A DNA stretch of 35,572 nucleotides from Thiotrichaceae bacterium UBA4486 (GCA_002389045.1 DGNS01000005.1:8669-44240), one strand, 5' to 3'; counted from the stretch's first letter, positions 25,151 to 33,239 are shown. Notes: generated by a model from the sequence alone, not told the origin. A program made the numbers and translations.

Positions 25151-26251
25151 ATGGAAAATGACATGGCAACATCCTCTGCACAAATCAGCGGCGTCGCGAC
25201 CCGGTACTGGCATCAACTTGATGATGGCAGGATACAGTGCGACGTGTGTCCGCGCGCCTGTAAATTACATGAAGGGCAGCGGGGGCTGTGCTTTGTACGG
25301 GCATGCCGGGATGACGCCATTGTTCTCACTACTTATGGACGTTCCAGCGGTTTTTGTGTCGATCCGATTGAAAAAAAACCCTTGAATCATTTTCTGCCGG
25401 GAACCTCCGTACTGTCATTCGGCACCGCCGGCTGTAATCTGGCCTGTAAATTCTGTCAGAACTGGGATATCAGCAAATCCCGTGAGTGGGATACGCTCGC
25501 CGACCAGGCCACTCCCGGGCAACTGGCCGAGGCCGCCCTGGCCAGCGGCAGTCAAAGTATTGCCTTTACCTATAATGACCCGGTCATATTCATGGAATAT
25601 GCCATGGATGCGGCGGATGCCTGCCGCGAAAAGGGCATTCATACCGTGGCGGTGACCGCGGGCTATATGTGCGATGATCCGAGAAGGGAGTTTTATCAAC
25701 ATATAGACGCCGCCAATGTTGATCTGAAGGCATTCACGGAACGTTTTTACCACAAGATCACGGGTGCCCACCTGCAGCCGGTGCTGGAGACGTTGCAATA
25801 TATCAGGCATGAAACCGACGTCTGGCTGGAGATCACCACCCTGCTGATTCCCGGTGAGAATGATTCCGACGAGGAACTCAACAATATGACATCATGGGTG
25901 GTGGAAAACCTGGGCGCTGATGTGCCGATGCACTTCACCGCCTTTCACCCGGACTGGAAAATGCTGGATTATCCACATACGCCGGCATCGACCCTGGCGA
26001 GAGCCCGGGACATCGCCATGAACAACGGCGTTCATTTCGCCTATACCGGCAATGTGCACGACCGGCAGGGTGGCAGCACCTGGTGCCATGGCTGTGGTGA
26101 ATTGCTGATTGAGCGTGACTGGTATCATCTGCTTAAATGGCAACTGGATGAATCCGGACGCTGCCTGAACTGTCAAACGCTGTGTCCCGGAGTATTCGCC
26201 GCGGCGCCCGGAGACTGGCAGGGAAAGCGCCAGCGCGTCGTAATACGATGA
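25151..26251 (+). CDS. amrS: AmmeMemoRadiSam radical SAM enzyme
   Basis: The 366-aa product is a radical SAM enzyme with the cluster-binding motif CNLACKFCQNW (Cys at about 95, 99 and 102). Before it is an N-terminal cysteine set (CDVCPRAC, then C47) and near the end are two CxxC pairs (CHGC and CLNC, then C), which could hold extra iron-sulfur clusters or zinc. The fold resembles pyruvate-formate-lyase-activating enzymes, and homologues are often misnamed so; no glycyl-radical enzyme is encoded nearby. It is divergent from amrB-amrA. The start could be the ATG at 25151 or at 25163. Substrate is unknown. Confidence 0.92.
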   Translation: MENDMATSSAQISGVATRYWHQLDDGRIQCDVCPRACKLHEGQRGLCFVRACRDDAIVLTTYGRSSGFCVDPIEKKPLNHFLPGTSVLSFGTAGCNLACKFCQNWDISKSREWDTLADQATPGQLAEAALASGSQSIAFTYNDPVIFMEYAMDAADACREKGIHTVAVTAGYMCDDPRREFYQHIDAANVDLKAFTERFYHKITGAHLQPVLETLQYIRHETDVWLEITTLLIPGENDSDEELNNMTSWVVENLGADVPMHFTAFHPDWKMLDYPHTPASTLARARDIAMNNGVHFAYTGNVHDRQGGSTWCHGCGELLIERDWYHLLKWQLDESGRCLNCQTLCPGVFAAAPGDWQGKRQRVVIR

Positions 26252-26262
26252 ACCAGTGATTA

Positions 26263-26279
26263 ATTCATTAATAATGAAT
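26263..26279. other. AT-rich inverted repeat after amrS
   Basis: ATTCATT, a three-base loop AAT, and AATGAAT lie 11 bases after the amrS stop. No T run follows, so termination is doubtful. Confidence 0.3.
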
Positions 26280-26308
26280 GCCCCGGCGAATCAATTGTCT
26301 GGTTCGTC

Positions 26309-26337
26309 TTGAAAAAGCGGTAACCAGACTGTAGTAT
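26309..26337 (+). promoter_or_regulatory. Probable promoter of the tRNA-fMet transcript
   Basis: TTGAAA (26309-26314), a 17-base spacer and TAGTAT (26332-26337) form a good sigma-70 promoter. The following bases CGCCGACTC make a GC-rich discriminator, as in stringently controlled stable-RNA promoters. It lies before the first decayed tRNA copy, so the whole array and the real tRNA would share one precursor. Confidence 0.6.
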
Positions 26338-26350
26338 TCGCCGACTCTGA

Positions 26351-26420
26351 TGCGGGGTGACGGCTCGTCGGGCTCCCCGGCATCGATAAGGTCCGAAGGT
26401 CGCGGTTGCGACCCGGGATA
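26351..26420 (+). pseudogene. Decayed tRNA-fMet copy 1
   Basis: TGCGGGGTG and GCTCGTCGGGCTC match parts of the 5' half of the initiator tRNA at 26549, but most of the D-loop part between them is deleted. The anticodon loop is replaced by about 17 foreign bases, after which CCGAAGGTCGC matches the tRNA variable region. A strong hairpin GGTCGC-GGTT-GCGACC (26398-26413) replaces the T arm. No CAT anticodon or CCA end remains. Confidence 0.75.
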
Positions 26421-26570
26421 CAAAGAGATAGAAACAGGAACAATTGCGGGGTGGAGCAGTCTGGCAGCTCGTCGGGCTCCCCGGCATCGATAAGGTCCGA
26501 AGGTCGCGGTTGCGACCCGGGATACAAAGAGATAGAAACAGGAACAATTGCGGGGTGGAGCAGTCTGGCA
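26363..26570 (+). repeat. Perfect 104-base tandem duplication
   Basis: Unit 26363-26466 is repeated at 26467-26570 with no differences that I can find. Each unit ends with the first 22 bases of the initiator tRNA, and the next unit, or the real tRNA, continues with bases 23-35. The repeat also carries the tRNA leader (GATACAAAGAGATAG and onward). Confidence 0.95.
26445..26524 (+). pseudogene. Decayed tRNA-fMet copy 2
   Basis: The first 35 bases are identical to the initiator tRNA at 26549, including the whole D arm and the GGG side of the anticodon stem. After GGGCTC the sequence departs in the same way as copy 1, with the same GGTCGC-GGTT-GCGACC hairpin (26502-26517). It cannot be a functional tRNA because the anticodon and acceptor end are missing. 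Confidence 0.8.
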
Positions 26571-26625
26571 GCTCGTCGGGCTCATAACCCGAAGGTCGCA
26601 GGTTCAAATCCTGCCCCCGCTACCA
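26549..26625 (+). tRNA. metY: Initiator tRNA-fMet (CAT)
   Basis: This 77-base tRNA folds fully. Acceptor positions 2-7 pair with 66-71, and bases 1 and 72 (T and T) are unpaired, a hallmark of bacterial initiators (C and A in E. coli). The anticodon stem is TCGGG / CCCGA with the three consecutive G-C pairs needed for the ribosomal P site, and the loop CTCATAA carries anticodon CAT. The T arm is GCAGG-TTCAAAT-CCTGC, and the CCA end is encoded. Its place ahead of rimP-nusA-infB matches E. coli metY, hence the symbol. Confidence 0.97.
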
Positions 26626-26635
26626 ATACTCAGGT

Positions 26636-26670
26636 GTATGTGACGGGCTATTCGCGCGTCACGTGCATAC
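26636..26670 (+). other. Inverted repeat after tRNA-fMet
   Basis: GTGACG (26640-26645) pairs with CGTCAC (26657-26662), with outer GTAT / ATAC bases. It starts 11 bases after the tRNA CCA end and may be a 3' processing hairpin; no T run follows. Confidence 0.35.
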
Positions 26671-26723
26671 AGAGGGCCAGGGTCGCAGTAATTCCGAGAG
26701 GCGCGACCAATGCCAGACTCAAG

Positions 26724-26743
26724 GCCCGTAACGGGCTTTTTTT
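26724..26743 (+). terminator. Intrinsic terminator after tRNA-fMet
   Basis: GCCCG (26724-26728), loop TAA and CGGGC (26732-26736) are followed by seven T. It lies about 100 bases after the tRNA and would end part of the transcription before rimP. Confidence 0.85.
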
Positions 26744-26796
26744 ATAGGTATTATTCATACTTCACGGACCATCTGGCGGAGTAGCGCCCGGATGAC

Positions 26797-26911
26797 TATA
26801 CTGGATAGACATAGAGTTGATGATATTTTCGTGGCAGTCCGGGTTGGCTGGAAATGACCGGGAGCGGATGAATCAACGGATTCTGGAAGTGGGCCTAGTG
26901 CCCACTTTTTG
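26797..26911 (+). promoter_or_regulatory. rimP leader with attenuator-like hairpin
   Basis: TATACT (26797-26802) is a weak -10 candidate. Near the end of the leader, AAGTGGGC (26887-26894) pairs perfectly with GCCCACTT (26900-26907) across a five-base loop, with TTTTT at 26906-26910, only 12 bases before the rimP ATG. This is an intrinsic-terminator shape in a 5' leader. A rimP-leader RNA family with a terminal terminator hairpin is known from gammaproteobacteria; membership is inferred from position and shape. Confidence 0.6.
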
Positions 26912-26922
26912 TTTTCAGTGAC

Positions 26923-27387
26923 ATGTATCGATCAAGTCAGGAATTAACCGCATTGCTTGAGCCCGTTGTGACCGGCCTGGGTTACGAGCTTTGGGGGGTT
27001 GAATTATTAACTCCGGCGTCTGGCTTGACGTTGCGGGTGTATATAGACAAGGCCGGTGATGACGGTATTGACGTGGATGATTGCCAGCGGGTCAGTCACC
27101 AGGTCGCCGGTGTGCTGGATGTGGAAGACCCTATCAAGGGTCATTATATGCTGGAAGTATCATCACCCGGACTGGATCGCCTGCTATTCACCGGGCCCCA
27201 GTTTCAGCGTTACCTGGGCGAAACGATCAAGGTGCGTATGCATGGCAAGGTCGAAGGGCGCCGCCGCTTCCAGGGAACCCTGGTGTCTGTCGATTCATCA
27301 TCCATAGCCATCGAGGACGATCAGCAGCGTTACCGGTTGCCCCTGGCTGATATTGAAAGGGCCAGGCTGGTTGCGGATTTTCGGTAA
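26923..27387 (+). CDS. rimP: Ribosome maturation factor RimP
   Basis: RimP helps 30S subunit maturation. The 154-aa product has the family's N-terminal half (LELLTPASGLTLRVYIDKAGDDGIDVDDC, in outline), LEVSSPGLDRLLFTGPQFQRYLG (about 76-98) and a C-terminal SH3-like domain. The size is normal (E. coli 150 aa). It is the first protein gene of the operon and sits directly after an attenuator-like hairpin. NusA, encoded next, is the factor that could act on such a hairpin. Confidence 0.95.
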   Translation: MYRSSQELTALLEPVVTGLGYELWGVELLTPASGLTLRVYIDKAGDDGIDVDDCQRVSHQVAGVLDVEDPIKGHYMLEVSSPGLDRLLFTGPQFQRYLGETIKVRMHGKVEGRRRFQGTLVSVDSSSIAIEDDQQRYRLPLADIERARLVADFR

Positions 27388-27455
27388 GTAATCCGTATAT
27401 CGATAGTTGTCACGCAGAATTGCGGGGCTTTTTAACCTAACAGAGACGTGCGTTT

Positions 27456-28976
27456 ATGAACAAAGAAATTCTGACCGTGGTGGATGTTGTCTCCAATGAA
27501 AAAGGAGTCAGCAAGGAAATTATATTCGAGGCCATAGAGGCCGCCCTGGCCAGCGCCACGAAAAAACGTAACCGGGAGGATATCGAGGCCCGCGTCGCCG
27601 TTGATCGTAAAACCGGTGACTACGATACGTTCAGACGCTGGGAGGTGCTGGATGATGCAGAGGAAATCGAATTTCCATCGCGCCAGATCGGCCTGTCCGA
27701 GGCACAGGAAAAACAGGCCGATATAGAGGTGGGTGGATTTATCGAGGAACCCATGGAATCGGTGGATTTTGGTCGGATTGCCGCGCAAACGGCCAAGCAG
27801 GTGATTGTACAGAAAGTCCGCGAGGCGGAACGCCAGCAGGTGGTGGAAGCCTACGAGAACCAGGTCAATACCATGGTCAGCGGTGTGGTCAAAAGGGCTG
27901 AACGGGGTAATGTGATCCTCGATCTCGGTAACAACGCCGAAGCCTTCATACCCCGGGAGAAAATGATCCCGCGTGAAATTGTCCGTGCCGGTGACCGCCT
28001 GCGGGGCTTCCTGGAGGAAGTACGTACCGAAACCCGCGGACCCCAGTTGTTTCTCAGCCGGACCACGCCGAAACTGCTGATTGAACTTTTCAAACTTGAA
28101 GTTCCGGAGATCAATGACGGTCTCATAGAAATCCTCAACGCCGCCCGGGATCCGGGATCGCGCGCCAAGATTTCGGTCAAGGCCAACGACCCGCGTATTG
28201 ATCCCATCGGTGCCTGTGTCGGTATGCGCGGTTCCCGCGTCCAGGCGGTATCCAACGAACTTGCCGGTGAGCGCGTTGACATTATTCTCTGGGATGAAAA
28301 TCCGGCCCAATTCGTCATTAACGCCATGGCGCCGGCGGAAGTCGTCTCCATCACCGTGGATGAGGACGCCCATAGCATGGACATCGCGGTGGAAGAAGAA
28401 AACCTGTCCCAGGCGATCGGCCGTGGCGGCCAGAACATTCGACTGGCCAGTGAGCTGTCGCAATGGGAACTGAACGTGATGTCAACCCAGCAGGCGGAAG
28501 AAAAGAGTGAAGTGGAATCCCAGGAACTGATAAAGATGTTCATGGAAAACCTGGTGGTGGATGAGGAAGTCGCTTCCATCCTGGTTCAGGAAGGGTTTTC
28601 CAGTGTCGAGGAAGTCGCCTACGTTCCCGAGCAGGAAATGCTGGATATAGAGGAATTCGATGATGAACTGGTGGCCGAACTCCGTGGGCGGGCCAAGGAT
28701 ATTATGCTCACCCGGGCCATTGTCAGCGAGGAAAAGCTGGGTAATACCGAACCCGCCGAGGATCTCCTGAACATGGAAGGCATGAACAACGCCCTGGCCT
28801 ATGAACTGGCCAGTCGCGGCATCGTCACCATGGAAGACCTGGCGGAACTGTCCGTGGATGAACTCCAGGAAATCGAGGCCATGGATGAAGAGGTGGCCGC
28901 CAAACTGATCATGACAGCACGAATCCCGTGGTTTGAAAACGATCCAAGCAGCAGCGAGGAAAAGGCCGATGCCTGA
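27456..28976 (+). CDS. nusA: Transcription termination/antitermination factor NusA
   Basis: NusA binds RNA polymerase and nascent RNA, modulating pausing, termination and antitermination. The 506-aa product has the N-terminal polymerase-binding domain (about 1-125), an S1 domain (about 135-200, GVVKRAERGNVILDLGNNAEAF), two KH domains (with GACVGMRGSRVQAV and AIGRGGQNIRLAS) and two C-terminal acidic repeats (from about 365) as in E. coli, where they bind the alpha C-terminal domain and lambda N. It overlaps infB by eight bases. Confidence 0.96.
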   Translation: MNKEILTVVDVVSNEKGVSKEIIFEAIEAALASATKKRNREDIEARVAVDRKTGDYDTFRRWEVLDDAEEIEFPSRQIGLSEAQEKQADIEVGGFIEEPMESVDFGRIAAQTAKQVIVQKVREAERQQVVEAYENQVNTMVSGVVKRAERGNVILDLGNNAEAFIPREKMIPREIVRAGDRLRGFLEEVRTETRGPQLFLSRTTPKLLIELFKLEVPEINDGLIEILNAARDPGSRAKISVKANDPRIDPIGACVGMRGSRVQAVSNELAGERVDIILWDENPAQFVINAMAPAEVVSITVDEDAHSMDIAVEEENLSQAIGRGGQNIRLASELSQWELNVMSTQQAEEKSEVESQELIKMFMENLVVDEEVASILVQEGFSSVEEVAYVPEQEMLDIEEFDDELVAELRGRAKDIMLTRAIVSEEKLGNTEPAEDLLNMEGMNNALAYELASRGIVTMEDLAELSVDELQEIEAMDEEVAAKLIMTARIPWFENDPSSSEEKADA

Positions 28977-31512
28977 AGTAACCGTCAAACAATTTTCAGA
29001 AACCGTGGGTATCCCGGTTGAGCGGCTCATAGAGCAACTCAAGGAGGCCGGCCTGCCCGAGAAAGCTGAAAACGATCCCATCAGCGAAAATGAGAAATCG
29101 GAACTGCTCGGCCATCTGCGCAAAAAACACGGCAAGGATGATAGCGGGGAACCACGAAAAATAACCCTGAAACGTAAAAGCCAGAGTGAGATCCGGGTAC
29201 CGGTTACCTCCGCCGGACGGAAGATCCGTACCAAGACGGTCAACGTCGAATTCCGCAAAAAACGCACTTATATGAAGCGCAGCGCCATCGAGGAAGAAAA
29301 CGCGGCACTGCAGGCCGAGGAAGACAAGCGTCAGGCTGCCATAGAGGCGGAACGGCAAGCCGCCGAGGAAGCGGCTCGCAAGGCCGAGGAAGAGCGTCTC
29401 GCCGCCGAACAGGCCGCAGCCGAGGCAGCCGCAGCGGCCGAGCGTGAGAAATCCCTTGAGGCCAACACGGAAGAAGTGGTTAGCCGGGCGTCCGAAGAGG
29501 CATCACCGGAGGAAACCAGTGTACCACCCACAGTTGCCGACCAACCCGTGCCGGCTCAACCCGCCGCCGAAGCGGAAAAATCCGGCAAGGATAAAAAGGA
29601 CAAGAAGGACCGGCGTGGCGGCAGGGACAGCCGCCAGGAACTGCATGTGGCAACGGATAAATCCGGACGCCGCAAGCGGCGACAGAAGCCGAAGACTACC
29701 GTCACGCAGAGTCAACACAACAAGCAACATGGCTTTGCCATGCCGACGGCGCCCATCGTCCGTGAAGTGGAGATACCGGAAAGTATTTCCGTCGGTGATC
29801 TTGCCCAGAAAATGTCGGTCAAGGCCCCGGAAGTCATCAAGCTGCTGATGGGTCTCGGCACCATGGCCACCATCAACCAGATCATCGATCAGGAAACCGC
29901 CGCCGTGGTGGTCGAAGAGATGGGGCATAAAGCCAAACTGATGAAAGAAAACGCCATCGAGGAGGAATTGTTGCAGGCCGCCGAAGAGCAGGGCGAAAAA
30001 CAGCCTCGCGCCCCGGTCGTGACCATCATGGGTCACGTGGATCACGGCAAGACTTCATTGCTGGATTACATCCGCAGCACCAAGGTTGCGGCCGGCGAGG
30101 CCGGTGGTATTACCCAGCACATCGGCGCCTACAATGTTGAAACCAGTCGCGGCAGTATCACATTCCTGGATACACCGGGCCATGCGGCATTCACGGCCAT
30201 GCGGGCACGCGGAGCCAAGGTCACCGATATTGTGGTACTGGTAGTAGCGGCGGATGACGGTGTCATGCCGCAGACGGAAGAGGCGGTCAACCACGCCAAG
30301 GCGGCCGGCGTACCGCTGATCATCGCCGTCAACAAGATAGATAGAGAAGACGCGGATCCCGACCGTATCAAACAGGAGTTGTCCAAGTTTGATGTTATTT
30401 CCGAGGACTGGGGTGGTGACACCATCTTCGTACCGGTATCGGCTATCACCGGACAGGGTATCAACGAATTGCTGGAAAGCATTTCGCTGCAGGCGGAACT
30501 GCTTGAACTGAGCGCCAACGCCAGCGGTCCGGCCTCCGGTGCGGTCATTGAGTCACGTCTTGACAAGGGCCGTGGTCCTGTAGCCACACTGCTGGTCCAG
30601 AACGGCCAGTTGCATAAGGGCGACGTGATCCTGAGTGGTCACGAATATGGCCGTGTTCGCGCCATGTTGAACGATATGGGCAAGGAAATTGAAACAGCGG
30701 GTCCTTCAACCCCGGTTGAAGTTCTCGGACTGTCCGGAACGCCCACGGCCGGTGATGAAATGGTCGTGGTTCCCGATGAGAAAAAAGCCCGGGAAATTGC
30801 CCTGTTCCGCCAGGGCAAATACCGCGAAACCAAGCTGGCAAAGCAACACGCGAACAAGCTCGAAGATCTCATGTCGCAAATGGGCGAGGGCGAAGGTGCC
30901 AATCTCAACCTGATCATCAAGGCCGACGTACAGGGCTCCGCCGAGGCCCTGTCCGATGCCATGCAGAAGCTGTCAACCGATGAGGTCAAGGTCACTGTGA
31001 TCAACTCCGGCGTCGGCGGTATTACCGAGTCCGATATCAACCTGGCCATGGCTTCGAATGGATTTGTCATCGGCTTTAACGTGCGCGCCGATGCCTCGGC
31101 CCGCAAGCTGGTCGATGAAGAAGGCGTGGATATGCGCTATTACAGCGTCATCTACGACGTGGTCGATGACGTCAAGGCAGCAATCAATGGCTTGCTGGAA
31201 CCGGAAATTCGCGAGCAAATCCTCGGCATTGCCGAAGTGCGGGAGGTCTTCCGCTCACCGAAATTCGGTGATGTCGCCGGCTGTATGGTGTCCAGTGGTG
31301 TAGTAAAGCGCAACAATCCCATCCGCGTCCTGCGTGACAATGTAGTGGTTTACGAGGGCGAACTGGAATCATTGCGGCGGTTCAAGGACGATGTCAACGA
31401 AGTGAAGTCCGGTATGGAATGTGGCATTGGCGTAAAAAATTACAATGATGTCAAACCCGGCGATCAGATCGAGGTATTCGAACGTGTCAAGGTTGAACGC
31501 ACCATCCAGTAA
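28969..31512 (+). CDS. infB: Translation initiation factor IF-2
   Basis: IF-2 is the GTPase that brings fMet-tRNA to the 30S subunit and promotes subunit joining. The 847-aa product has the IF2_N domain (EVTVKQFSETVGIPVERLIE), a long Ala/Glu-rich helix (about 115-165), a basic linker, a second IF2_N-like domain (near 267) and the GTPase domain with GHVDHGKT (355-362), DTPGH (near 401) and NKID (455-458). The C-terminal tRNA-binding domains follow. The frame is open from 28933, but the ATG at 28969 gives the conserved start and overlaps the nusA end. Internal starts giving shorter forms cannot be judged. Confidence 0.96.
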   Translation: MPEVTVKQFSETVGIPVERLIEQLKEAGLPEKAENDPISENEKSELLGHLRKKHGKDDSGEPRKITLKRKSQSEIRVPVTSAGRKIRTKTVNVEFRKKRTYMKRSAIEEENAALQAEEDKRQAAIEAERQAAEEAARKAEEERLAAEQAAAEAAAAAEREKSLEANTEEVVSRASEEASPEETSVPPTVADQPVPAQPAAEAEKSGKDKKDKKDRRGGRDSRQELHVATDKSGRRKRRQKPKTTVTQSQHNKQHGFAMPTAPIVREVEIPESISVGDLAQKMSVKAPEVIKLLMGLGTMATINQIIDQETAAVVVEEMGHKAKLMKENAIEEELLQAAEEQGEKQPRAPVVTIMGHVDHGKTSLLDYIRSTKVAAGEAGGITQHIGAYNVETSRGSITFLDTPGHAAFTAMRARGAKVTDIVVLVVAADDGVMPQTEEAVNHAKAAGVPLIIAVNKIDREDADPDRIKQELSKFDVISEDWGGDTIFVPVSAITGQGINELLESISLQAELLELSANASGPASGAVIESRLDKGRGPVATLLVQNGQLHKGDVILSGHEYGRVRAMLNDMGKEIETAGPSTPVEVLGLSGTPTAGDEMVVVPDEKKAREIALFRQGKYRETKLAKQHANKLEDLMSQMGEGEGANLNLIIKADVQGSAEALSDAMQKLSTDEVKVTVINSGVGGITESDINLAMASNGFVIGFNVRADASARKLVDEEGVDMRYYSVIYDVVDDVKAAINGLLEPEIREQILGIAEVREVFRSPKFGDVAGCMVSSGVVKRNNPIRVLRDNVVVYEGELESLRRFKDDVNEVKSGMECGIGVKNYNDVKPGDQIEVFERVKVERTIQ

Positions 31513-31521
31513 TCGCCGTTC

Positions 31522-31878
31522 ATGACCAGGGAATTCCCGCGCAGTCAGCGTGTGGCCCAGCAGATCCAGCGTGAACTGGCCATGTACCTGGAAAAAAACC
31601 GTATATGCGGCGCCAGTGGTATGCTGACCGTATCTTCTGTCAAAGTCAGTCCCGACCTCAGGCAGGCCACGGTACTGGTTACCCTGCTGGGCGGGGAGAA
31701 CGGCAGCCAGGCGCTGGTTGAACAACTGAATACCGATGCCTATGTTTATCAAAAGCACCTGGCCGGCGTGCTGCGGCTGCGGGTAACGCCCAGGCTGCAT
31801 TTCGAATACGACAGCCATCTTGAACGCGCCCATCGCATCACTGATTTGATCGATAACCTGGATCGCTCCTCGGACTGA
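31522..31878 (+). CDS. rbfA: Ribosome-binding factor A
   Basis: RbfA binds the 30S subunit near helix 1 of 16S rRNA and acts in late assembly and cold adaptation. The 118-aa product has the KH-type fold segments of the family: RSQRVAQQIQRELA near the N-terminus, VSPDLRQATVLVT in the middle and LRLRVTPRLHFEYD near the end. It begins nine bases after infB and is followed eight bases later by truB, in the order known from E. coli. Confidence 0.95.
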   Translation: MTREFPRSQRVAQQIQRELAMYLEKNRICGASGMLTVSSVKVSPDLRQATVLVTLLGGENGSQALVEQLNTDAYVYQKHLAGVLRLRVTPRLHFEYDSHLERAHRITDLIDNLDRSSD

Positions 31879-31886
31879 ATCGGCTC

Positions 31887-32804
31887 ATGGGGCGCAGGCG
31901 CAATGCAAAAGGCCGCAAGGTCGATGGAATTCTGGTTTTGAACAAACCGGCCGGCATTACCTCGAACGAGGCCCTGCAGAAAGTCAAACGTCTGTTTCAT
32001 GCACAAAAAGCCGGTCATACCGGCAGCCTCGATAAACTGGCGCATGGCGTATTGCCGCTGTGTTTTGGCGAGGCCACAAAGATGTCCGGTTTCCTGCTCG
32101 ATTCGGACAAGGCCTACCACACGGTGTGCCGGCTTGGCATATCCACGACCACCGGCGATGCTGCCGGTGAGGTGACCAATGAACAGCCGGTACCGGCTAT
32201 CCGTGCGAACGAACTGGAAACGATTCTGGACCGGTTCCGCGGCGATATAATGCAAATTCCCCCGATGCATTCGGCGCTGAAGTACAAAGGTGAGCGTCTG
32301 TATAAACTGGCCTATCAGGGTATCGAGGTGGAGCGTGAAGCCAGACCGGTAACCATCCATGAACTCAGTTTGCTGCGGCTTGAAAATGATATCCTGGAAA
32401 TTTTTGTTCGTTGTACCAAGGGCACCTACATACGCACGCTGGTCGAGGACATCGGCCATGCCATCGGCTGTGGCGCCCATGTCAGCGATTTAATGCGCAC
32501 GGCGGCCGGTCCGTTCAGGGATACGGACATGCATGACCTTGATGAACTTGAGTCACTGGCCGGGCTGGGGCTGGAAGCGCTCGATGCCTTGCTGCTGCCT
32601 GCCGAGCGGGCGGTTGCAACCATGCCGGAACTGACATTGATCGACAGCGTTGCCTACTACCTTCTGCAGGGTCAGGCCGTGCAGGTGCCCGGGGCGCCTG
32701 TTGCCGGTTATGTACGGCTTTTTCACGAGGATGGCCGGTTTCTGGGTCTGGGAGAAATTCTCGATGACGGCCGGGTTGCGCCGCGACGGATGTTGAGAGC
32801 CTGA
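31887..32804 (+). CDS. truB: tRNA pseudouridine(55) synthase
   Basis: TruB makes pseudouridine 55 in the T loop of tRNAs. The 305-aa product has GILVLNKPAGITSN (14-27) and the catalytic segment GHTGSLDKLAHGVLPL with the nucleophile D49. The usual form of this segment is ALDPLATG, so K50 and H53 differ from the common Pro and Thr, but the aspartate is kept. KGTYIRTLVEDIG and the C-terminal PUA-like part are present. It is co-transcribed with rbfA. Confidence 0.94.
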   Translation: MGRRRNAKGRKVDGILVLNKPAGITSNEALQKVKRLFHAQKAGHTGSLDKLAHGVLPLCFGEATKMSGFLLDSDKAYHTVCRLGISTTTGDAAGEVTNEQPVPAIRANELETILDRFRGDIMQIPPMHSALKYKGERLYKLAYQGIEVEREARPVTIHELSLLRLENDILEIFVRCTKGTYIRTLVEDIGHAIGCGAHVSDLMRTAAGPFRDTDMHDLDELESLAGLGLEALDALLLPAERAVATMPELTLIDSVAYYLLQGQAVQVPGAPVAGYVRLFHEDGRFLGLGEILDDGRVAPRRMLRA

Positions 32805-32831
32805 TGAATGCGTATCCGTACCGCATTTTTC

Positions 32832-32860
32832 TTGTTCATGCTGAAACTGGCGGGTACAAT
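32832..32860 (+). promoter_or_regulatory. Promoter upstream of rpsO
   Basis: TTGTTC (32832-32837), a 17-base spacer and TACAAT (32855-32860) lie 42 bases before the rpsO ATG. In E. coli rpsO-pnp also has its own promoter in this gap. Confidence 0.6.
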
Positions 32861-32902
32861 ACGCGCCGTCAATGATGAGAGACGAATTGGAGTAGAAAAT
32901 TA

Positions 32903-33172
32903 ATGACCTTAAGTGCTCAACAAAAATCAGAAATTGTCCAGGAATATCAAAGATCTAGTGATGACACGGGTTCGCCCGAAGTCCAGGTCGCGCTGTTAAC
33001 CGCCCGTATCACCGATCTGTCCGGACACTTCAAGGAAAACACCAAGGACCATCACTCCCGTCAGGGCTTGCTGCGAATGGTCAATCAGCGCCGCAGTCTG
33101 CTGGACTATCTCAAGCTGAAAGACATCAATCGTTACCGCGAACTCATCACGCGGCTGGGGCTGCGCAAATAA
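32903..33172 (+). CDS. rpsO: 30S ribosomal protein S15
   Basis: S15 binds the central domain of 16S rRNA early in 30S assembly. The 89-aa product has the family length and hallmarks: DTGSPEVQVALLTARI, HFKENTKDHHSRQGLLRMVNQRRSLLDYL and a basic end (LGLRK). TTGGAGTA is near its start. In E. coli S15 represses its own mRNA through a leader pseudoknot; I did not establish that structure here. Confidence 0.97.
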   Translation: MTLSAQQKSEIVQEYQRSSDDTGSPEVQVALLTARITDLSGHFKENTKDHHSRQGLLRMVNQRRSLLDYLKLKDINRYRELITRLGLRK

Positions 33173-33239
33173 TACGCCATGAGCGCCTCGTTCCGGTCCA
33201 TTCCACCGAACGCCAAGCAAACCAGTAGTTGAAACGATG

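Noticed and set aside
25151..26251. Pyruvate-formate-lyase-activating enzyme
   Set aside because: The radical SAM motif resembles PflA, but there is no glycyl-radical enzyme nearby, and the AMMECR1 and Memo genes next to it identify the AmmeMemoRadiSam type.
26260..26607. Minus-strand frames across the tRNA region with repeated peptides
   Set aside because: The repeated peptide simply reflects the 104-base tandem duplication and runs into the tRNA gene; it is not a protein repeat.
27432..28463. Long minus-strand frame (343 aa) opposite nusA
   Set aside because: It lies entirely antisense to a clear NusA gene, and the product has no recognisable motif. It is a by-product of codon bias.
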